Source: Coix lacryma-jobi var. lacryma-jobi
Lineage: Eukaryota > Streptophyta > Magnoliopsida > Poales > Poaceae
DNA: 64,000 bases
NCBI GenBank assembly: GCA_009763385.1
Contig: CM019826.1
Location: 95,154,848-95,218,847 of the forward strand
Reading direction: 5' to 3'
Each line of letters starts with the position of its first letter. Position 1 is the first letter of the stretch. The position numbers were made by a program, and so were the translations under genes. Under the pieces are notes generated by a model, which saw only the letters and a program-made list of their open reading frames with translations, did not search any database and was not told the DNA's origin. Below are positions 1 through 10,353 of the stretch, piece by piece.

Positions 1-273
1 TTAATCTAAATTCTTTCCTTTTCATCCAACTTAAGTGTCTGACCTTCATTTCCTTTATTTTTCTTTTCACACGTGATCTATACTTCCATAGCATGCACAC
101 ACAGAGAGAAAAAAGGGCACACATCCATCGGCTTATCAAACTATTCTTGTGCTACAATATAATCTAGCCGAAATAAATTCTCCTCCTAGTTGCCGTTTTG
201 TTGTCCATGCGCCGCTGCTCACCGGTGCTCCTTCAATTTTGGTGTGATTTGAAACCGTCCCATGCATGCCTAC
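1..273. other. unassigned AT-rich flank
   Basis: No reading frame, repeat or element terminus is recognised here. It is the DNA into which the CACTA element at 277 inserted; its last bases supply the TAA target duplication at 274-276. It could be intergenic host DNA or part of an older element. Confidence 0.4.
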
Positions 274-1600
274 TAACACTACACCACAAATGATTAACCA
301 CAGCGTCTCACTTTGCGCCTCCGTGGCGGTGAAGGGTCGAGATGGCGGACTAAAGGGGGTGAATAGTCCCTTTTAAAATTAAACTTAATTGGAGCGGCTA
401 ACCGAAACAAATGCGGAATTAAAACTATCGGTCTAGCCAAGACTACACCCCTCTACCTATACTCTATGACACCTTACAAAAGATCCTAATCAATGCAAAT
501 AAGGTGTCGGGCTAGCTAGAGCTCACCTAACCAATTCTAGAAGCAAGGTCACACAAGCCTATGCAACTAGTACTTCAAGCACGGGGGAGCTCCTAAGCAA
601 TCTAGCAAGCAAAGCACAAAGCCTAAGCTCACTAGCAATGCTCAATAACAAGGCTACCCAAGCCAAATTAGAGAGCTCAACTTAGCTACACAAACTAAGC
701 AACTAAACACTAGCACAAGAATAAATATTGCAATACAAGCTAGTGCAAACAGCAGGCAGTCGGTACTACCGAGCTATAGGCCGGTACTACCGACGCCGGT
801 ACTACCGGGCTTCTAAGCCGGTACTACCGAGCACCTGCAGGGAGCTACGAAATCGAAGGGGATGAGATGCAATCTCAGATCTAGCAATTACCCCACTTCC
901 CTAGATGATGTAGATGACGAATGTAGCTCTCCCACGTCTTGGTTCCTTGCCAAAAAGGTAGATCGAGTCTTCCTAACCTAAGATAGAGTGAAGGAGGGAG
1001 GAAGAACACGAAGAACACAAACAAGCGTAATATGCAAGGAACAAAGAACAATAAGAGCAACAAGAGACGGGGACACAAGATTTTATCCCGAGGTTCACTT
1101 GGTTGCCGCCAAGCTAGTCCCCGTTGAAGCAAGCCCAAGGTTGCCACCGATCCTCTCGCTAGTGGTGACACTAAGCCAACCTCTCCACGATGGAGTGCTC
1201 ACCAAGAGCTCTAGCTTTTGATCCGGTCGGACCACTTGGCGCTCTTCACGCCTCTTCTCCACTAGAGTTGCTCTTCGCGATCTCCCGCGGGGCGAGCACA
1301 ATGCCCCTCACAAAGCTTCTCCGGAGCCATGCACAATCTTCACGCGGGCTTCACGACGGAGACACGCACCAAGCCGTCTAGGAGGTGGCAACCTCCAAGA
1401 GTAATAAGCACCACCGGCTTGCAACTCGAACACCTAGTGCCACTCGATGCTATCTCTCAAAGCAACGCACTAGGATCGCTCTCTCACACAATCGGATAAG
1501 CACTAAAGCATATGTGTGTTAGAGGGGTCGCTAGCACAAGCCACCAAGGCTTTGGAGTGCTCAACCACTTGACCAACCAGCCCAAGGCCGGTTACCACGA

Positions 1601-1610
1601 CTATATATAG
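1601..1610 (-). promoter_or_regulatory. TATA box of the solo LTR
   Basis: CTATATATAG lies between the palindrome-rich segment (U3, right) and the presumed R-U5 part (left) when read on the minus strand. The nearest palindrome starts 52 bp upstream. Confidence 0.6.
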
Positions 1611-1661
1611 CCCCAAGGGCCAACTAGCCGTTATGCCCCTTCACTGGGCATTCTGCGCTAC

Positions 1662-2315
1662 GGTCGGTAGTACCGACCCCCTGGGCGGTAGTACCGACAG
1701 TGTCAGAACTAGCCGTTACACACGGCGCGTTGACCAAAATGAACAACCGACTCCTGGTCGGTACCTCCGACGGTCGGTAGTACCGGCCCTATGGCAGTAC
1801 TACCGACAGGCCAAACTGGGGACTATACAGAGAGCCCCGAACTCCTTCGCCTTCGGATCTTCCAAAGGTCGGTAGTACCGGCCCTATGGCGGTACTACCG
1901 ATAGGCCAACATTGGATCTACACTGAGAGCATCCAAAACTCCTCCATACCATGGTACTACCGACCCCCTGGTCGGTACTACCGAGCCCGGTACTACCGGC
2001 CCTATGGCGGTACTACCGGTAGGCCAAAACTGGCCACTTCCAGAGAGCTTCCAAACTCCTCACATCTCGAAACCTCCAACGGTCGGTAGTACCGACCCTA
2101 TGGCGGTACTACCGGCAGGCCAAACTCAGCTCAACACAGAGAGCCTGCAAAACCCTTCAGGGCCACGGTACCACTGACCCTCTGGTCGGTACCACCGCGG
2201 GCGGTAGTACCGAGGTTATGGCGATACTACCGCCAGGCCAAATCAGCCCCAACACAGAGAAGGTTGCACGCAGCACCCATGGGCGGTACTACCGACCCCC
2301 CTGGGCGGTACTACC
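1662..2315. repeat. palindrome array GGTCGGTA-N-TACCGACC in the solo LTR U3
   Basis: The unit is two 8 bp complementary arms around one base (perfect at 1662-1678). Full or half copies recur at roughly 40-90 bp intervals to about 2315. Some copies face each other as GGCGGTAGTACCG or CCGGTACTACCG. A smaller cluster of half units lies at about 758-828, on the transcribed side of the TATA box. The array is not a simple tandem repeat: the DNA between motifs is unique. Confidence 0.85.
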
Positions 2316-2817
2316 GACCACACTTAGAAAACTTCATTTTCTTCTCTGTGTTGATCCAAATCAACTCCAACAACTTCTCCTTTGCAAATGTGCCAACACC
2401 ACCAAGTGTACAACAACATGTGCATGTGTGTTAGCATTTTCACAATCATTTTCAAAGGATTTTCTCTTTCACTCATAACGCCACTCGATCCTAACAACAT
2501 CGCAAAGTTAGATCGCTCAAGTGGCACTAGATGACCGATATGCAAACAAGTTTGCTCCTCTTAATAGTACGGCCATCTATCCTAAACCCGGCCATAATCT
2601 TCTCTACACACCTATGTTTCATGTGCATTAAGCTCCTTCTTCACATGTGTGAGCCTTGCAACATCTTCCAAGCCATTTCACCTCTATGGCATATGTTGCT
2701 CACACATGATCACCAATGGACTAATCACCTGTGTAATTCACTTCAAACACATATTAGTCCACCTAAGTTGTCACTCAATTACCAAAACCAAACTAGGACC
2801 TTTCAGGCGGGCACTTA

Positions 2818-2970
2818 AGATGCCCGCTGCGGTAAATCGTCTGATTTACCGTAGCAGGCATCTTTTATTTACCGTGGCAGGCTTTTTTTGCCCGCTGCGG
2901 TAAATTGATTTACCGCAGCGGGCAACTTAAGGCGTCTGCTGCGGTAAATCGATTTACCGCAGCGGGCGTC
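2818..2970. repeat. CACTA subterminal inverted motifs
   Basis: Inverted pairs of CCCGCTGCGGTAAAT and ATTTACCGCAGCGGG are separated by 2-6 bases. More copies lie at about 3900-4060 near the right terminus. Clustered short motifs in both orientations near the ends are normal for CACTA elements. Confidence 0.75.
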
Positions 2971-3049
2971 CTTTGTTGCCCGTCACGGAAAATATTGAGC
3001 CCAGCTAAAGCCCACCAAGCCCAATTCCGAAAGGACCTATATATATATA

Positions 3050-3890
3050 TAGAAACTAGGGTTTGCTGCTCAGACTCCACCGCACAGCCGCACAACCACA
3101 GGGCGCCCACTCCACTGCACAGCCCTTCACTCCACCGCACAACCGACACTCCACCTCCCTTCTTCCTCCCCTCTATCCAAGGGCTCGAGCCACGGTGGCT
3201 CCCTCCCTCCCTCGACGGCGGTGGTCCCTCCCTCCCTCGACAGCGGATTCGGCCGCGGGGCTCCTCGACGGCGCAAAGGACGACGGTGGCGCCCTGGTGC
3301 GCGTCCTCCCTTGCCTCCTCGAGTAGCTCCAGCACCCGCGGGTGACCCAGGCCTCCACTCCTCCAGTCGCGGCGGTGGGGCGCACGGGTGACCCCGAGGC
3401 GGCCACAAGACGGCGTCGGGACCGGCCTCCACTCTTCCAGTCGCGGTGGGGCGAAGGAGGCCCGCGGTGGCTCCCTCCTTCCATCAAATCCGGCGAGCGG
3501 TGGTGGCTCCCTCCCTCCCTCCATCAGATTCGGCGGGCGGCGGTGGCTCCCTCCCTTCCTCCATCAGATCCGGCGGTGGTGAGGCTGGCGGTGGCTCCCT
3601 CCCTCGTCGGGCGGCTTCAACAGCGGCGAATGGCTTCACCAGCGTGGGTGCTCCCTCCCTCCCTCCATCAGATCCGGATCTGTGCTCGTGGCGGCCGGAT
3701 TGGGCCAGCAGCGGGCGGATCCGGCGAGCGGGCGGCCGCCTCTAGCGAATGGATGCGACAGCGGTGCGGATCCGGCGAGCGGTGGCAGCGAATGGATTTG
3801 ACCAACGGGTGCCCCTAGCGGTGCTAGGGTTTTGGTGGCGGCGGCGATGTCCAGGCCCAGATCCAAGCCCATACGGGCTTTTTTTTGTTT
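3050..3890. other. GC-rich gene-like interior of the CACTA element
   Basis: This is high-GC sequence with CTCCCTCCCTC and CGGCGGTGG runs. Several overlapping frames of 60-200 codons are open on both strands and none resembles a known protein. The edges look like a plant 5' leader (AAACTAGGGTTT near 3055 and CTAGGGTTTTGG near 3824). Transduplication of a host gene fragment is possible but no source can be named. Open frames in such composition are expected by chance, so no CDS is called. Confidence 0.3.
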
Positions 3891-4081
3891 TTCTGAAATT
3901 ATTTACCGCAGCGGGCATCCTAACGCGCCCGCTGCGGTACAAATGATTTACGGCAGCGGGTCCTGCGCCCGCTGCGGTGCTGTCGCCATTTACCGTGGCG
4001 TGGCACCCGCAGCGGACACAGTTGCTCGCTGCGGTAAATCAGAAACGCCCGCTGCGGAAATGAAGTTCCGTAGTAGTGTAA

Positions 4082-4344
4082 ATAGCAAAACAGAAACCAC
4101 TATATCTACTCCATAATAATTTGGTCAATATTTATCTCGTTTCTTTCTCTACTGCATGGAGTCATGAGTGCTCAACAATAATAGCTGCCACAAGCCTAGA
4201 CATGCATGCATTGGGTTTGTCTATTCAGTTTCTCTTTCCACTGTAAAAAGAACCTCTTGCACCTTCTCCTTTCGTGCAAACAATGCATCCTCATATTTCT
4301 TCTCTAGCGCCACATTCAATAACACTACTACAAAAAACAACTTG
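4082..4344. other. intergenic DNA with a possible CACTA 5' terminus
   Basis: Nothing coding is seen. At 4323-4338 CACTACTACAAAAAAC, preceded by TAA, resembles a CACTA terminus, but no matching opposite end is found nearby. About 10 bp further on, the sequence becomes homologous to a SIRE-type LTR. It may be a CACTA end truncated by that junction. Confidence 0.3.
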
Positions 4345-4564
4345 TCACTGCTATTAAGAGGAGCAGAACTCGTTTGTGAAATACGGTTATCGAAGTGCCA
4401 CTAAATTATCTACACTTTACATATGCATTTAGAATCTAGTGTGCGCTAACATCCCTTGGAAAAGTGCTTGATAAATGCTAACTCACGTACACAAGTAGTG
4501 GAAACTTGGTGGAGTTAACACTTTTGCACGAGGGATGAAGTGGAGATTGATTCTGTGCTCTCTG

Positions 4565-5130
4565 AGTGGCATAAGACGCTGGTCTGATGCGCATCGGACG
4601 CTTGGGGTAGAGTCCGATGGCAAACCCTAGCCGAAGCTGTGCTGACAAAGTGACATCGAATGCTGCAACGAACACCGGAAAAACACTATTTCGGCTACAT
4701 CGGGGAGCAGAGCTTCGGCTACATCAGCATCGGACGCTCTGCTCTCTGAGTCCGATGCCAATGACATGTCCTCGGGTTGTTCTCACGGGAGCAGAGCATC
4801 CGATGTGGCTACATCGGACGCATCTGATGTCCACAGGAGCTCTCTGAATGCTCTCTTCATAGACATCGGGCGCTAGTCCTGTAGCGTCCGATGTGTCACT
4901 ATGTGAACGTCCGATGTTTGCGCGACTAGCCGTTGAGAAATCTGACAGGCCATCAGACGCTGGACTGACGCGTCCGATGTAGCGTTCGATGGAACATTAA
5001 CGTGGTGTAGTGTATTCTAGCCGTTGGGATCTGGCGACTGCGGTTGAATCTAAGGAGACGCGTGGCCGCGATCGAGGCATCAGACACTGGCCTAGCGTCC
5101 GATGTGCCTCAACGACGCGTCCGATGTCCC
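4565..5130. repeat. facing CATCGGACGC / GCGTCCGATG motifs in LTR E
   Basis: About a dozen copies of CATCGGACGC or its inverse occur, often facing each other across 4-8 bases. The best hairpin has 13-base arms at 4863-4875 and 4882-4894 around a 6-base loop, with a single G-T wobble. The cluster ends about 50 bp before the TATA box. Confidence 0.8.
5018..5028 (-). promoter_or_regulatory. MSA-like AACGG element in LTR E
   Basis: On the minus strand the bases read CCCAACGGCTA, a full match to the plant mitosis-specific activator consensus YCYAACGGYYA bound by three-repeat MYB proteins. Other AACGGCTA cores lie at about 4926 in E and at about 1626 and 1712 in the solo LTR. Activity is untested. 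Confidence 0.35.
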
Positions 5131-5179
5131 CGCAGAAAATGTGGGTTGGGGGGCATCGGCTCTCTCTTTGAGGGGGCTC

Positions 5180-5187
5180 TATATAAG
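5180..5187 (+). promoter_or_regulatory. TATA box of LTR E
   Basis: TATATAAG follows GGGGGCTC about 50 bp downstream of the last palindromic motif. Transcription would begin near 5210. Confidence 0.6.
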
Positions 5188-5558
5188 ATGTTTGGCCGGC
5201 TTGGGCTCACCCTCTTGGACATTTGGATTGCATAAACACTATTGTGAGCCTAGTTATTCATCTCCCACTCCATTTGATTAATTGTTCATCATATTGAGAG
5301 AGATTGGGAGAGCCAAGTGCATTGCATGAGTGCGTTCATCTAGAGGCACTTGGTGATCATTCTACTCCACCTTTCAGTCCTCGTTGTAGCGATTCACCCC
5401 ACTTGGAGGCAAGCTCAAGATTGAACAGCGGCAAGGGGCAAGAAAGTGATTGCATGAGTGCATTGCTCAAGTGTGAACCTCCAACGTGCTATACTACTCC
5501 ACTTGGAGGGGCCCCACTGATCAATCTTGAGCTTTGCATTCTCATTCTTGATCTTCAT

Positions 5559-7312
5559 TTAATCATCATAGTTATCGGTCACAACCACTTTATTGCCCTT
5601 GCCACTAGCTCTTTGCTCATCATGCTCACTAACCAAATCCTCACAAGATGTTGCTATATCACACTTAACAACATGGTTAGGAGCATCAAGTGTCTCATGG
5701 GAAAGTATATCATAAGCAACAACAAGTGTATCATGATCTACTTTAACTTGAGTATATTGTTCCTTGAGCAAAGCATAACTAGTGTTGAGGTCACTATGCA
5801 TCTTATCAAGTTTTTCATTTTTAGCTTTGAGCTCCTTGTTAGAAGATTTGAGCTCCTTGATAGAAGATGACATAGTAGCAAGTTCATTTTCTAACTCATC
5901 ACTAGCATGTGTAGCATTGTTATACTTGTCTACAAGAGATTCATTGTCACGAACAAGCCTTTCATTTTTAGCTCTAGTCTTTCTTATGATTTTAGAATAG
6001 TTGTTTAGCAAATAAGCAAGTTCATCATAAGAAGGAGCTTGGAACTCTCTATCACTCTCATCATCACTAGAGTCATCATCATTTTGTACCTTCCGGTCAC
6101 CCTTTGCCATGAGGCATAGGTGTGTAGAGGATGATGGAGACGGTGATGGTGGTGGTGTAGAGGTCCCAATCACTAGAGCGGCCACCTTCTCCTTCTCATC
6201 ACCTCGCTATCTTCATTTGATGAGCCACCGGAGGAGTCAATGTCGGTGAGCCAATCACCAACAATGTAAGCTTTGCCACCTTTCTTGTGGTATTGCTTTC
6301 TTTTGCCTTCCTTCTTCTTGTAAGGCTTGTCACTCTTCTTCTCATCTTCACTTGATGAGTCATACTTCTTGCCCTTGTTCTTGTTCTTGTAGTTGTCCTT
6401 CTTGGGCTTGGTGCATTGGTGAGCAAGATGGCCAAGATCACCACAATTGTAGCACTCCATTTTGGAGAGTGGCCTTCTCTTGCTACTAGTGAAGAACTTC
6501 TTCTTCTTTGAGTCAAAGTTGACTCCATTCTTATGAAGCTTCTTCAACATCTTTGTGGTCTTCCTCACCATGAGAGCAATGTTGGAATCATCTTCATCAT
6601 CACTTGTGCTCTCATGATGCACCTCAATTGCCTTGGACTTGCCCTTCTTGTCATGGCTTGCTTTGAAGGCCAAGTCCTTCTTATTGTCGGAGGATGAGCC
6701 ACCACTTGGTGTGATGTGCATGTACATGTCATGAGCGTTGACCTTTCCCAAGATTTGAGTTGGTGTAGCGGTGGAAAGATCACTTTGATGTAGCACCGTC
6801 ACAATGTGTCCATATTTGTCAATTGGAAGGACACAAAGGATCTTACTCACAACATCGGATAGTTGCATTTGTGTGAGGCCAAGTCCATTTAGCTTTTCTA
6901 CAAGAACATTCAAGTTTGAGTACATTTCATTTGCATTTTCATTTGCATGCATATCAAAAGAATTAAGCTTTTGCATGACCAAATGATATCGTTCCTCACG
7001 CTCACTCTTGGTTCCCTCATGGAGCGCACAAATGTTATCCCATAGCTCATGGGCATCTTTGTGGTTCCGGACGCGATTAAACACATCCTTGCAAATGCCT
7101 CTAAATATGATGTTTTTGGCTTTTGCATTCCACTTCTCATTTTCCTCTGGATTAGGAGTGAGACTAGTGCCCTCCTTGGGTTTGGCAAACTCGGTTATCG
7201 TGGCTTGGCGGCATTTTGGATCGACTGCCTCTAGGTACGACTCCATACGGATTTTCCAATATGGAAAGTCGTCTCCCTCGAACATGAGAGGTGGTCCATC
7301 ACCTCCAGACAT
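5559..7312 (-). pseudogene. gag: Copia (SIRE-type) gag, frameshifted
   Basis: Gag would form the cytoplasmic virus-like particle and bind element RNA. The start at 7312 (MSGGDGPPLMFEGDDFPYW) has the tryptophan-rich opening of Copia gag polypeptides of the UBN2 type. About 285 residues later a CCHC zinc knuckle, CYNCGDLGHLAHQC, lies at 6414-6455, followed by a lysine-rich tail. The frame breaks near 6175-6185 and resumes in another frame as an acidic, heptad-rich coiled-coil stretch (NERLVRDNESLVDKY, then KELKSSNKELKAKNEKLDK) ending at 5559. Such a coiled coil after the zinc knuckle is usual for SIRE-type gag. Sequence beyond 5559 stays gag-like for a few codons past a stop. The element is dead, since no pol follows. 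Confidence 0.85.
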
Positions 7313-7476
7313 CTTAACTCTAGGCGGTTAAGCCTAAATTGAAGGACCGAAGGTGCTACACAAAGGCGACCAGAGGGGGGGGGTGAATGGGAGCTTCAAA
7401 TTTCTTTTCAGAAACTTTTAGCCTCTGTCTCGAGAATCAATCCCAAAAGCAAACCTAGAGCTTAATAGTGTCCACG

Positions 7477-7492
7477 ACCCTATATATAGGGT
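7477..7492. repeat. 16 bp palindrome in U5 of LTR B
   Basis: ACCCTATATATAGGGT is a perfect dyad. At the homologous place in LTR F (60617-60630) the sequence is ACCTACGAGTAGGT, which has different arms but is also self-complementary. The flanking words (CACGACC and GTGGAT) are shared. Confidence 0.7.
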
Positions 7493-7671
7493 GGATGCTT
7501 CCAAGAAGCACAGCGGGACACTACACAACTCTAGAAACCCAATGCAAAAACCGAAAACCAAAACTGACAACGGACGAACGAACTACGGACAAAAATGCTC
7601 TGATCAACACTCATCGGACTCACTGCTGCGTCCAGTCAATACGAAACCAGTTTGGGAGCTCACTGTGTTGA

Positions 7672-7880
7672 ACCGGACTCATGGTGACAGAGCGTCCGGT
7701 CACACCACAGTAGCGTCCGGTCAGCAACACGAAGCAATGAACTGTGCTAGGGTTGCATCCGGTCACTGGGTTTCTGAGGGTCCGGTCAGTTACGTGCAGA
7801 AGGATCTTGGTCAGCCTTCAACGACCAGACTCACTGGTCAGAGTCCGGTCATCCTGAGGCCAGAGTCCGGTCACCCCGAA
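7672..7880. repeat. GTCCGGTCA motif cluster in U5 of LTR B
   Basis: Six to seven copies of (G/A)GTCCGGTCA and one inverse ACCGGACTC occur in about 200 bp. A local inverted pair GACCAG/CTGGTC lies near 7827. The homologous part of LTR F has a quite different motif, GCGGAC-T-GTCCGC. Confidence 0.65.
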
Positions 7881-8452
7881 ACCGTGCTGCTCGTCCACCG
7901 ATTCAACTCGATCTCACCCAAAACAAAACCTCTAGGGCTCAAACTTGGTGAGAGGAGTCACAAGCATGATAGTGAGCTACTCCTAGGAGATCATGGCTCG
8001 AGCCCTATCTCCAAATCGATGAATCGAAGAAGTTCGTGAGAAGAGAAGGAAAAAGTCGATCCAAAACAAAAACCTACCGATCTACTTGTTCATGAGGTTT
8101 GAGTTGAATTCCTTTGGTGGAGATGATCTCCTCACTTCAAAGAACAAGTTGATTCAAGTGGATTCAAAAATGACGCAGTGTAGAGGGAGATCGAGCGATG
8201 GGAAAATTGAGACAAGAAGCAAAACACGAAGAACAACTCAAGAACACGAATCACAATCTCAATTGCCAGTCGAAAATCGTCCCCAGGAGGAGACAACGGG
8301 AATCCGGTCCCGTTTCCACAAAATCCAAATACACAGAGGTATGATTCACCGTCTCTGCGAATCTCAGTAGCTATAGCAGGGATGTGGGAGAACAGGAAAC
8401 CTAAGTGAAAGTAGCAAATGGCTGAGATACCTGGAGGGAGGGGTGGCCTCTC

Positions 8453-8460
8453 CTTATATG
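8453..8460 (-). promoter_or_regulatory. TATA box of LTR B
   Basis: On the minus strand it reads CATATAAGGA followed by a GAGAGGCC stretch. The equivalent place in LTR F (61583-61592) has CTATAAATAA. Confidence 0.5.
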
Positions 8461-8631
8461 GCCTAATACAATTATTCCCCTTCTACCCTTACAACTAATG
8501 AGCAAACAGGCTAACCCTAAGGGTATTCCTGACGGCCACGCCAACACATCAGGTAGCTTCGCCTCGACGTGACCTCACCGGATGTCGCCACGTGCCGTCA
8601 CTCGCCATTCGTCCTTTTCACGGACCTCCCC

Positions 8632-8850
8632 CCGGTTTTGAGGCCGAAACTGGAAAACCAGTCGTCCATCGGCTGAGTTTTGTGGCCCAAACTCAAAAAC
8701 CCGCCATCGCCCAGGTTTTGTGGCCCAAACATGGAAACCGTCCTCAGCCCGAGTTTTGTGGCCTAAACTCGAAAACCGGGCGCACCTAGGTTTTGAGGCC
8801 CAAACCTGGAAACCGTCCACTCGGTGGTTTCTCTGTGGCTCAACCTCCAA
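8632..8850. repeat. tandem hairpin units in U3 of LTR B
   Basis: About six units of 36-39 bp each consist of left arm, TGNGGCC-type loop, right arm and GGAAACC. The arms differ between units but stay complementary: TGAGTTT/AAACTCA, CGAGTTT/AAACTCG, AGGTTT/AAACCT, CCGGTTT/AAACTGG (one wobble). The last unit (near 8824) has a different arm and one mismatch. LTR F carries the same arrangement. Confidence 0.8.
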
Positions 8851-9173
8851 ACCGAAGCCGTAGAGGGATGCACCGCCTGTGCACCCCGTCCACCCGCAAG
8901 TCTTCACTTGTTGCTATCTCAGGCTGTCAGCCACCACGGCTGATCCTCAGACCACCGGTCCATCAGTCCAAGCCTCACATCCACCCTTCACCGCTCCGGG
9001 TCCATCGGCACGGCACGTATCTACTTGACCTTCACCATGCCTTCGATCACCGTCTCCGAGCTCGACACCTGCACAACACAAGCCAAAGAACATGTGCATC
9101 ATACCAGTTGACAATCACTCATCATCTCAAGATCCCGCATACACCCATGTATCCGCATAAATCGAGAGCATGA

Positions 9174-9186
9174 GGCTCCGATACCA
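9174..9186 (-). other. primer binding site of element A (initiator-Met tRNA type)
   Basis: The minus strand reads TGGTATCGGAGCC, close to the plant initiator-Met primer site TGGTATCAGAGC. It lies two bases from the LTR end at 9189. The rest of A's interior is not seen, because element B starts at 9170. Confidence 0.7.
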
Positions 9187-9188
9187 AT

Positions 9189-9909
9189 TGAAAGGATCAA
9201 GATGCCCAAGAGGGGGGTGAATTGGGCTTTTCTAAAACTTTAGCAAGAATTAAAACCTATCAAGCCCAATTAACACCTTCTACCTAGAAGTGTGTTTCTC
9301 TAAACTCTACCGCACAAAAGTCGATCACTATACCACTTCTACTCTAGCATGGCAATTCAAATATGGATGAACAACAAGTAAATTGTGAAATTGAATTGCT
9401 CAAAAGTAAATGCGTATGTAAAGAGAGTAGAGATGACAAGACGATCTTTTTGTCGAGGTATCGAGGTGTCGGCACACCCCCCTAGTCCTCGTTGGAGCAC
9501 CCGCACAAGGGTATCGCTCCCCCTTGATCCGCGCAAGGATCAAGTGCTCACTATGAGCTGATTCTTCGCCACTCCGGCCTGGTGAATCGCTCCATACCGG
9601 TCACAAGCCAACTTGGGTCATCCACAAATCCACCGGATGATCACCAAGCTCTTCGATCACCACCAAGCCGTCTAGGTGATGCCGATCACCAAGAGTAACA
9701 AGCTAGAACTCTCACTTGACCAAGCCAAGGCCAAAGAGATGGATGGATGCACACTTGCTACTCTCTTTCACTAATGAGGTCACTAATTCTCACAATTAGG
9801 GATTCTCTCAACCTCACTAGGTCTCTTGCACTTTCTCACACTCACAATGTGTCTCTCAGCAGATGGAAGTGGCAGGAACACTCTAATGGAGGAGGGGGAG
9901 GAGTATAAA
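9189..9909 (-). mobile_element. 5' LTR of Copia element A, first part
   Basis: It starts TGAAAGGATCAAG with the GAGGGGGGTGAATTGGG block typical of SIRE-type LTRs (U5 side, read inverted). It is cut at 9909 by element D and continues at 54101. ATAAA at 9905-9909 is duplicated at 54096-54100. The combined LTR is about 1.57 kb. Confidence 0.8.
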
Positions 9910-10110
9910 TGAAACATCCTCAATTTTCCGTGAAGGAAAAATCCACAGAATGAGTTATAATATGACAAAACCAGGAACTGATCTTATCATATTATCATAT
10001 ATCAGTCGATACCACAGTCATACATCATAACGTTACATGATTATAAGCATTACATCACTGGGGTATCATATTATCATATATCAGTCGATACCACAGTCAT
10101 ACATCATAAC
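9910..10110 (-). mobile_element. terminal fragment of D 3' LTR with a 47 bp duplication
   Basis: It corresponds to 45761-45918 in the other LTR. The 47 bp at 9985-10031 are repeated exactly at 10064-10110, immediately before the switch to element C. About 187 bp of D (equivalent of 45920-46106) are missing between this fragment and the rest of the LTR at 30704. Confidence 0.75.
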
Positions 10111-10353
10111 ATATGGTCTTGCATGGCCGACCATATGCCTCTAGATGATTGTTGAACTAAATCTCTTATTGGACGTTGTTGACGGTGGAATATTACCAAA
10201 CTCATACACCTAAAACCCCGTCAACAAGCTCGGTATTAAGGAAGAATAACTTGATATGAACATACTTTTACCAATAACCAGCTCCACTTGTATATGGAAG
10301 TATGTTTATGCAGATAATGAAGAAATGAGGCAAAGTGAGCTGGTGGGCCCTAC

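Larger units (their letters stand above)
330..2805 (-). mobile_element. solo LTR, SIRE/Maximus-type Copia
   Basis: The 2476 bp segment begins TGAAGGGTCGAG and ends CTAGGACCTTTCA. A perfect 5 bp target duplication GGCGG flanks it (325-329 and 2806-2810). No primer binding site, polypurine tract or coding sequence adjoins it, so it is a solo LTR left by LTR-LTR recombination. On the minus strand the opening (TGAAAGGTCCTAGTTTGG) and the AGGGGGTGAATAG block near the other end are typical of grass SIRE-type Copia LTRs. It carries a TATA box at 1601-1610 and two clusters of a GGTCGGTA/TACCGACC palindrome. Confidence 0.9.
277..4078. mobile_element. non-autonomous CACTA transposon split by a solo LTR
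   Basis: The left terminus reads CACTACACCACAAATG and the right terminus, reverse-complemented, reads CACTACTACGGAACTTC. The CACTAC ends and a CGCAGCG-like block about 25 bp inside each end correspond. The target duplication is TAA (274-276 and 4079-4081), the 3 bp expected of the En/Spm superfamily. Subterminal DNA is rich in GCTGCGGTAAAT and its inverse, as expected for transposase-binding repeats. Without the solo LTR at 330-2805 the element is about 1.3 kb, too short for a transposase gene. The middle (about 3050-3890) is GC-rich, gene-like sequence and may be captured. Confidence 0.8.
4345..5515 (+). mobile_element. 5'-truncated SIRE-type Copia LTR (element E)
   Basis: From about 4349 the sequence (ATTAAGAGGAGCA, then CGGTTATC and AGTGCCACT) aligns with the internal U3 of the solo LTR read on its minus strand, so this LTR lies on the plus strand without its first few hundred bases. 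It has a motif array (4565-5130), a TATA box (5180-5187) and a U5-like stretch. It stops near 5515, where minus-strand gag sequence of element B begins. The U5-like fragment at 54951-55128 may be its displaced end, which would make E the host of the A/B/D stack; that is inference. Confidence 0.65.
5516..9170 (-). mobile_element. truncated SIRE-type Copia element (B)
   Basis: Reading the minus strand, the order is 5' LTR (9170 to 7340), a short leader, then gag (7312 to 5559). Protease, integrase, reverse transcriptase and the 3' LTR are absent. The element breaks off near 5516 against the opposite-strand LTR E. The 5' LTR abuts the leader of element A at 9171, so B appears to have inserted a few bases past A's primer binding site. 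The left end is lost, so no target duplication can be checked. Confidence 0.75.
7340..9170 (-). mobile_element. 5' LTR of Copia element B
   Basis: The plus strand starts TGAAGGACCGAAGG and ends GAGAGCA, giving TG...CA termini. The backbone matches LTR F (60491-62481): GGGGGGTGAATGGGAGC near the start, AATACACAGAGGTATGATTC near 8330, and GGTTTTGAGGCC repeats after the TATA region. In sense orientation U3 is the right part and U5 the left. The expected initiator-Met primer site next to 7339 is missing. Confidence 0.75.

Noticed and set aside
2905..3818. Several 100-200 codon frames in the CACTA interior
   Set aside because: They overlap on both strands in CCCTCC/CGGCGG-rich DNA with no known domain or conserved start; treated as possible captured sequence only.
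4323..4338. Third CACTA element starting CACTACTACAAAAAAC
   Set aside because: No opposite terminus or target duplication is found; only noted as a possible terminus.
7490..8370. Frames of 182 and 94 codons on the plus strand in LTR B
   Set aside because: They run antisense through an LTR and through its motif cluster; the homologous F LTR does not keep them.
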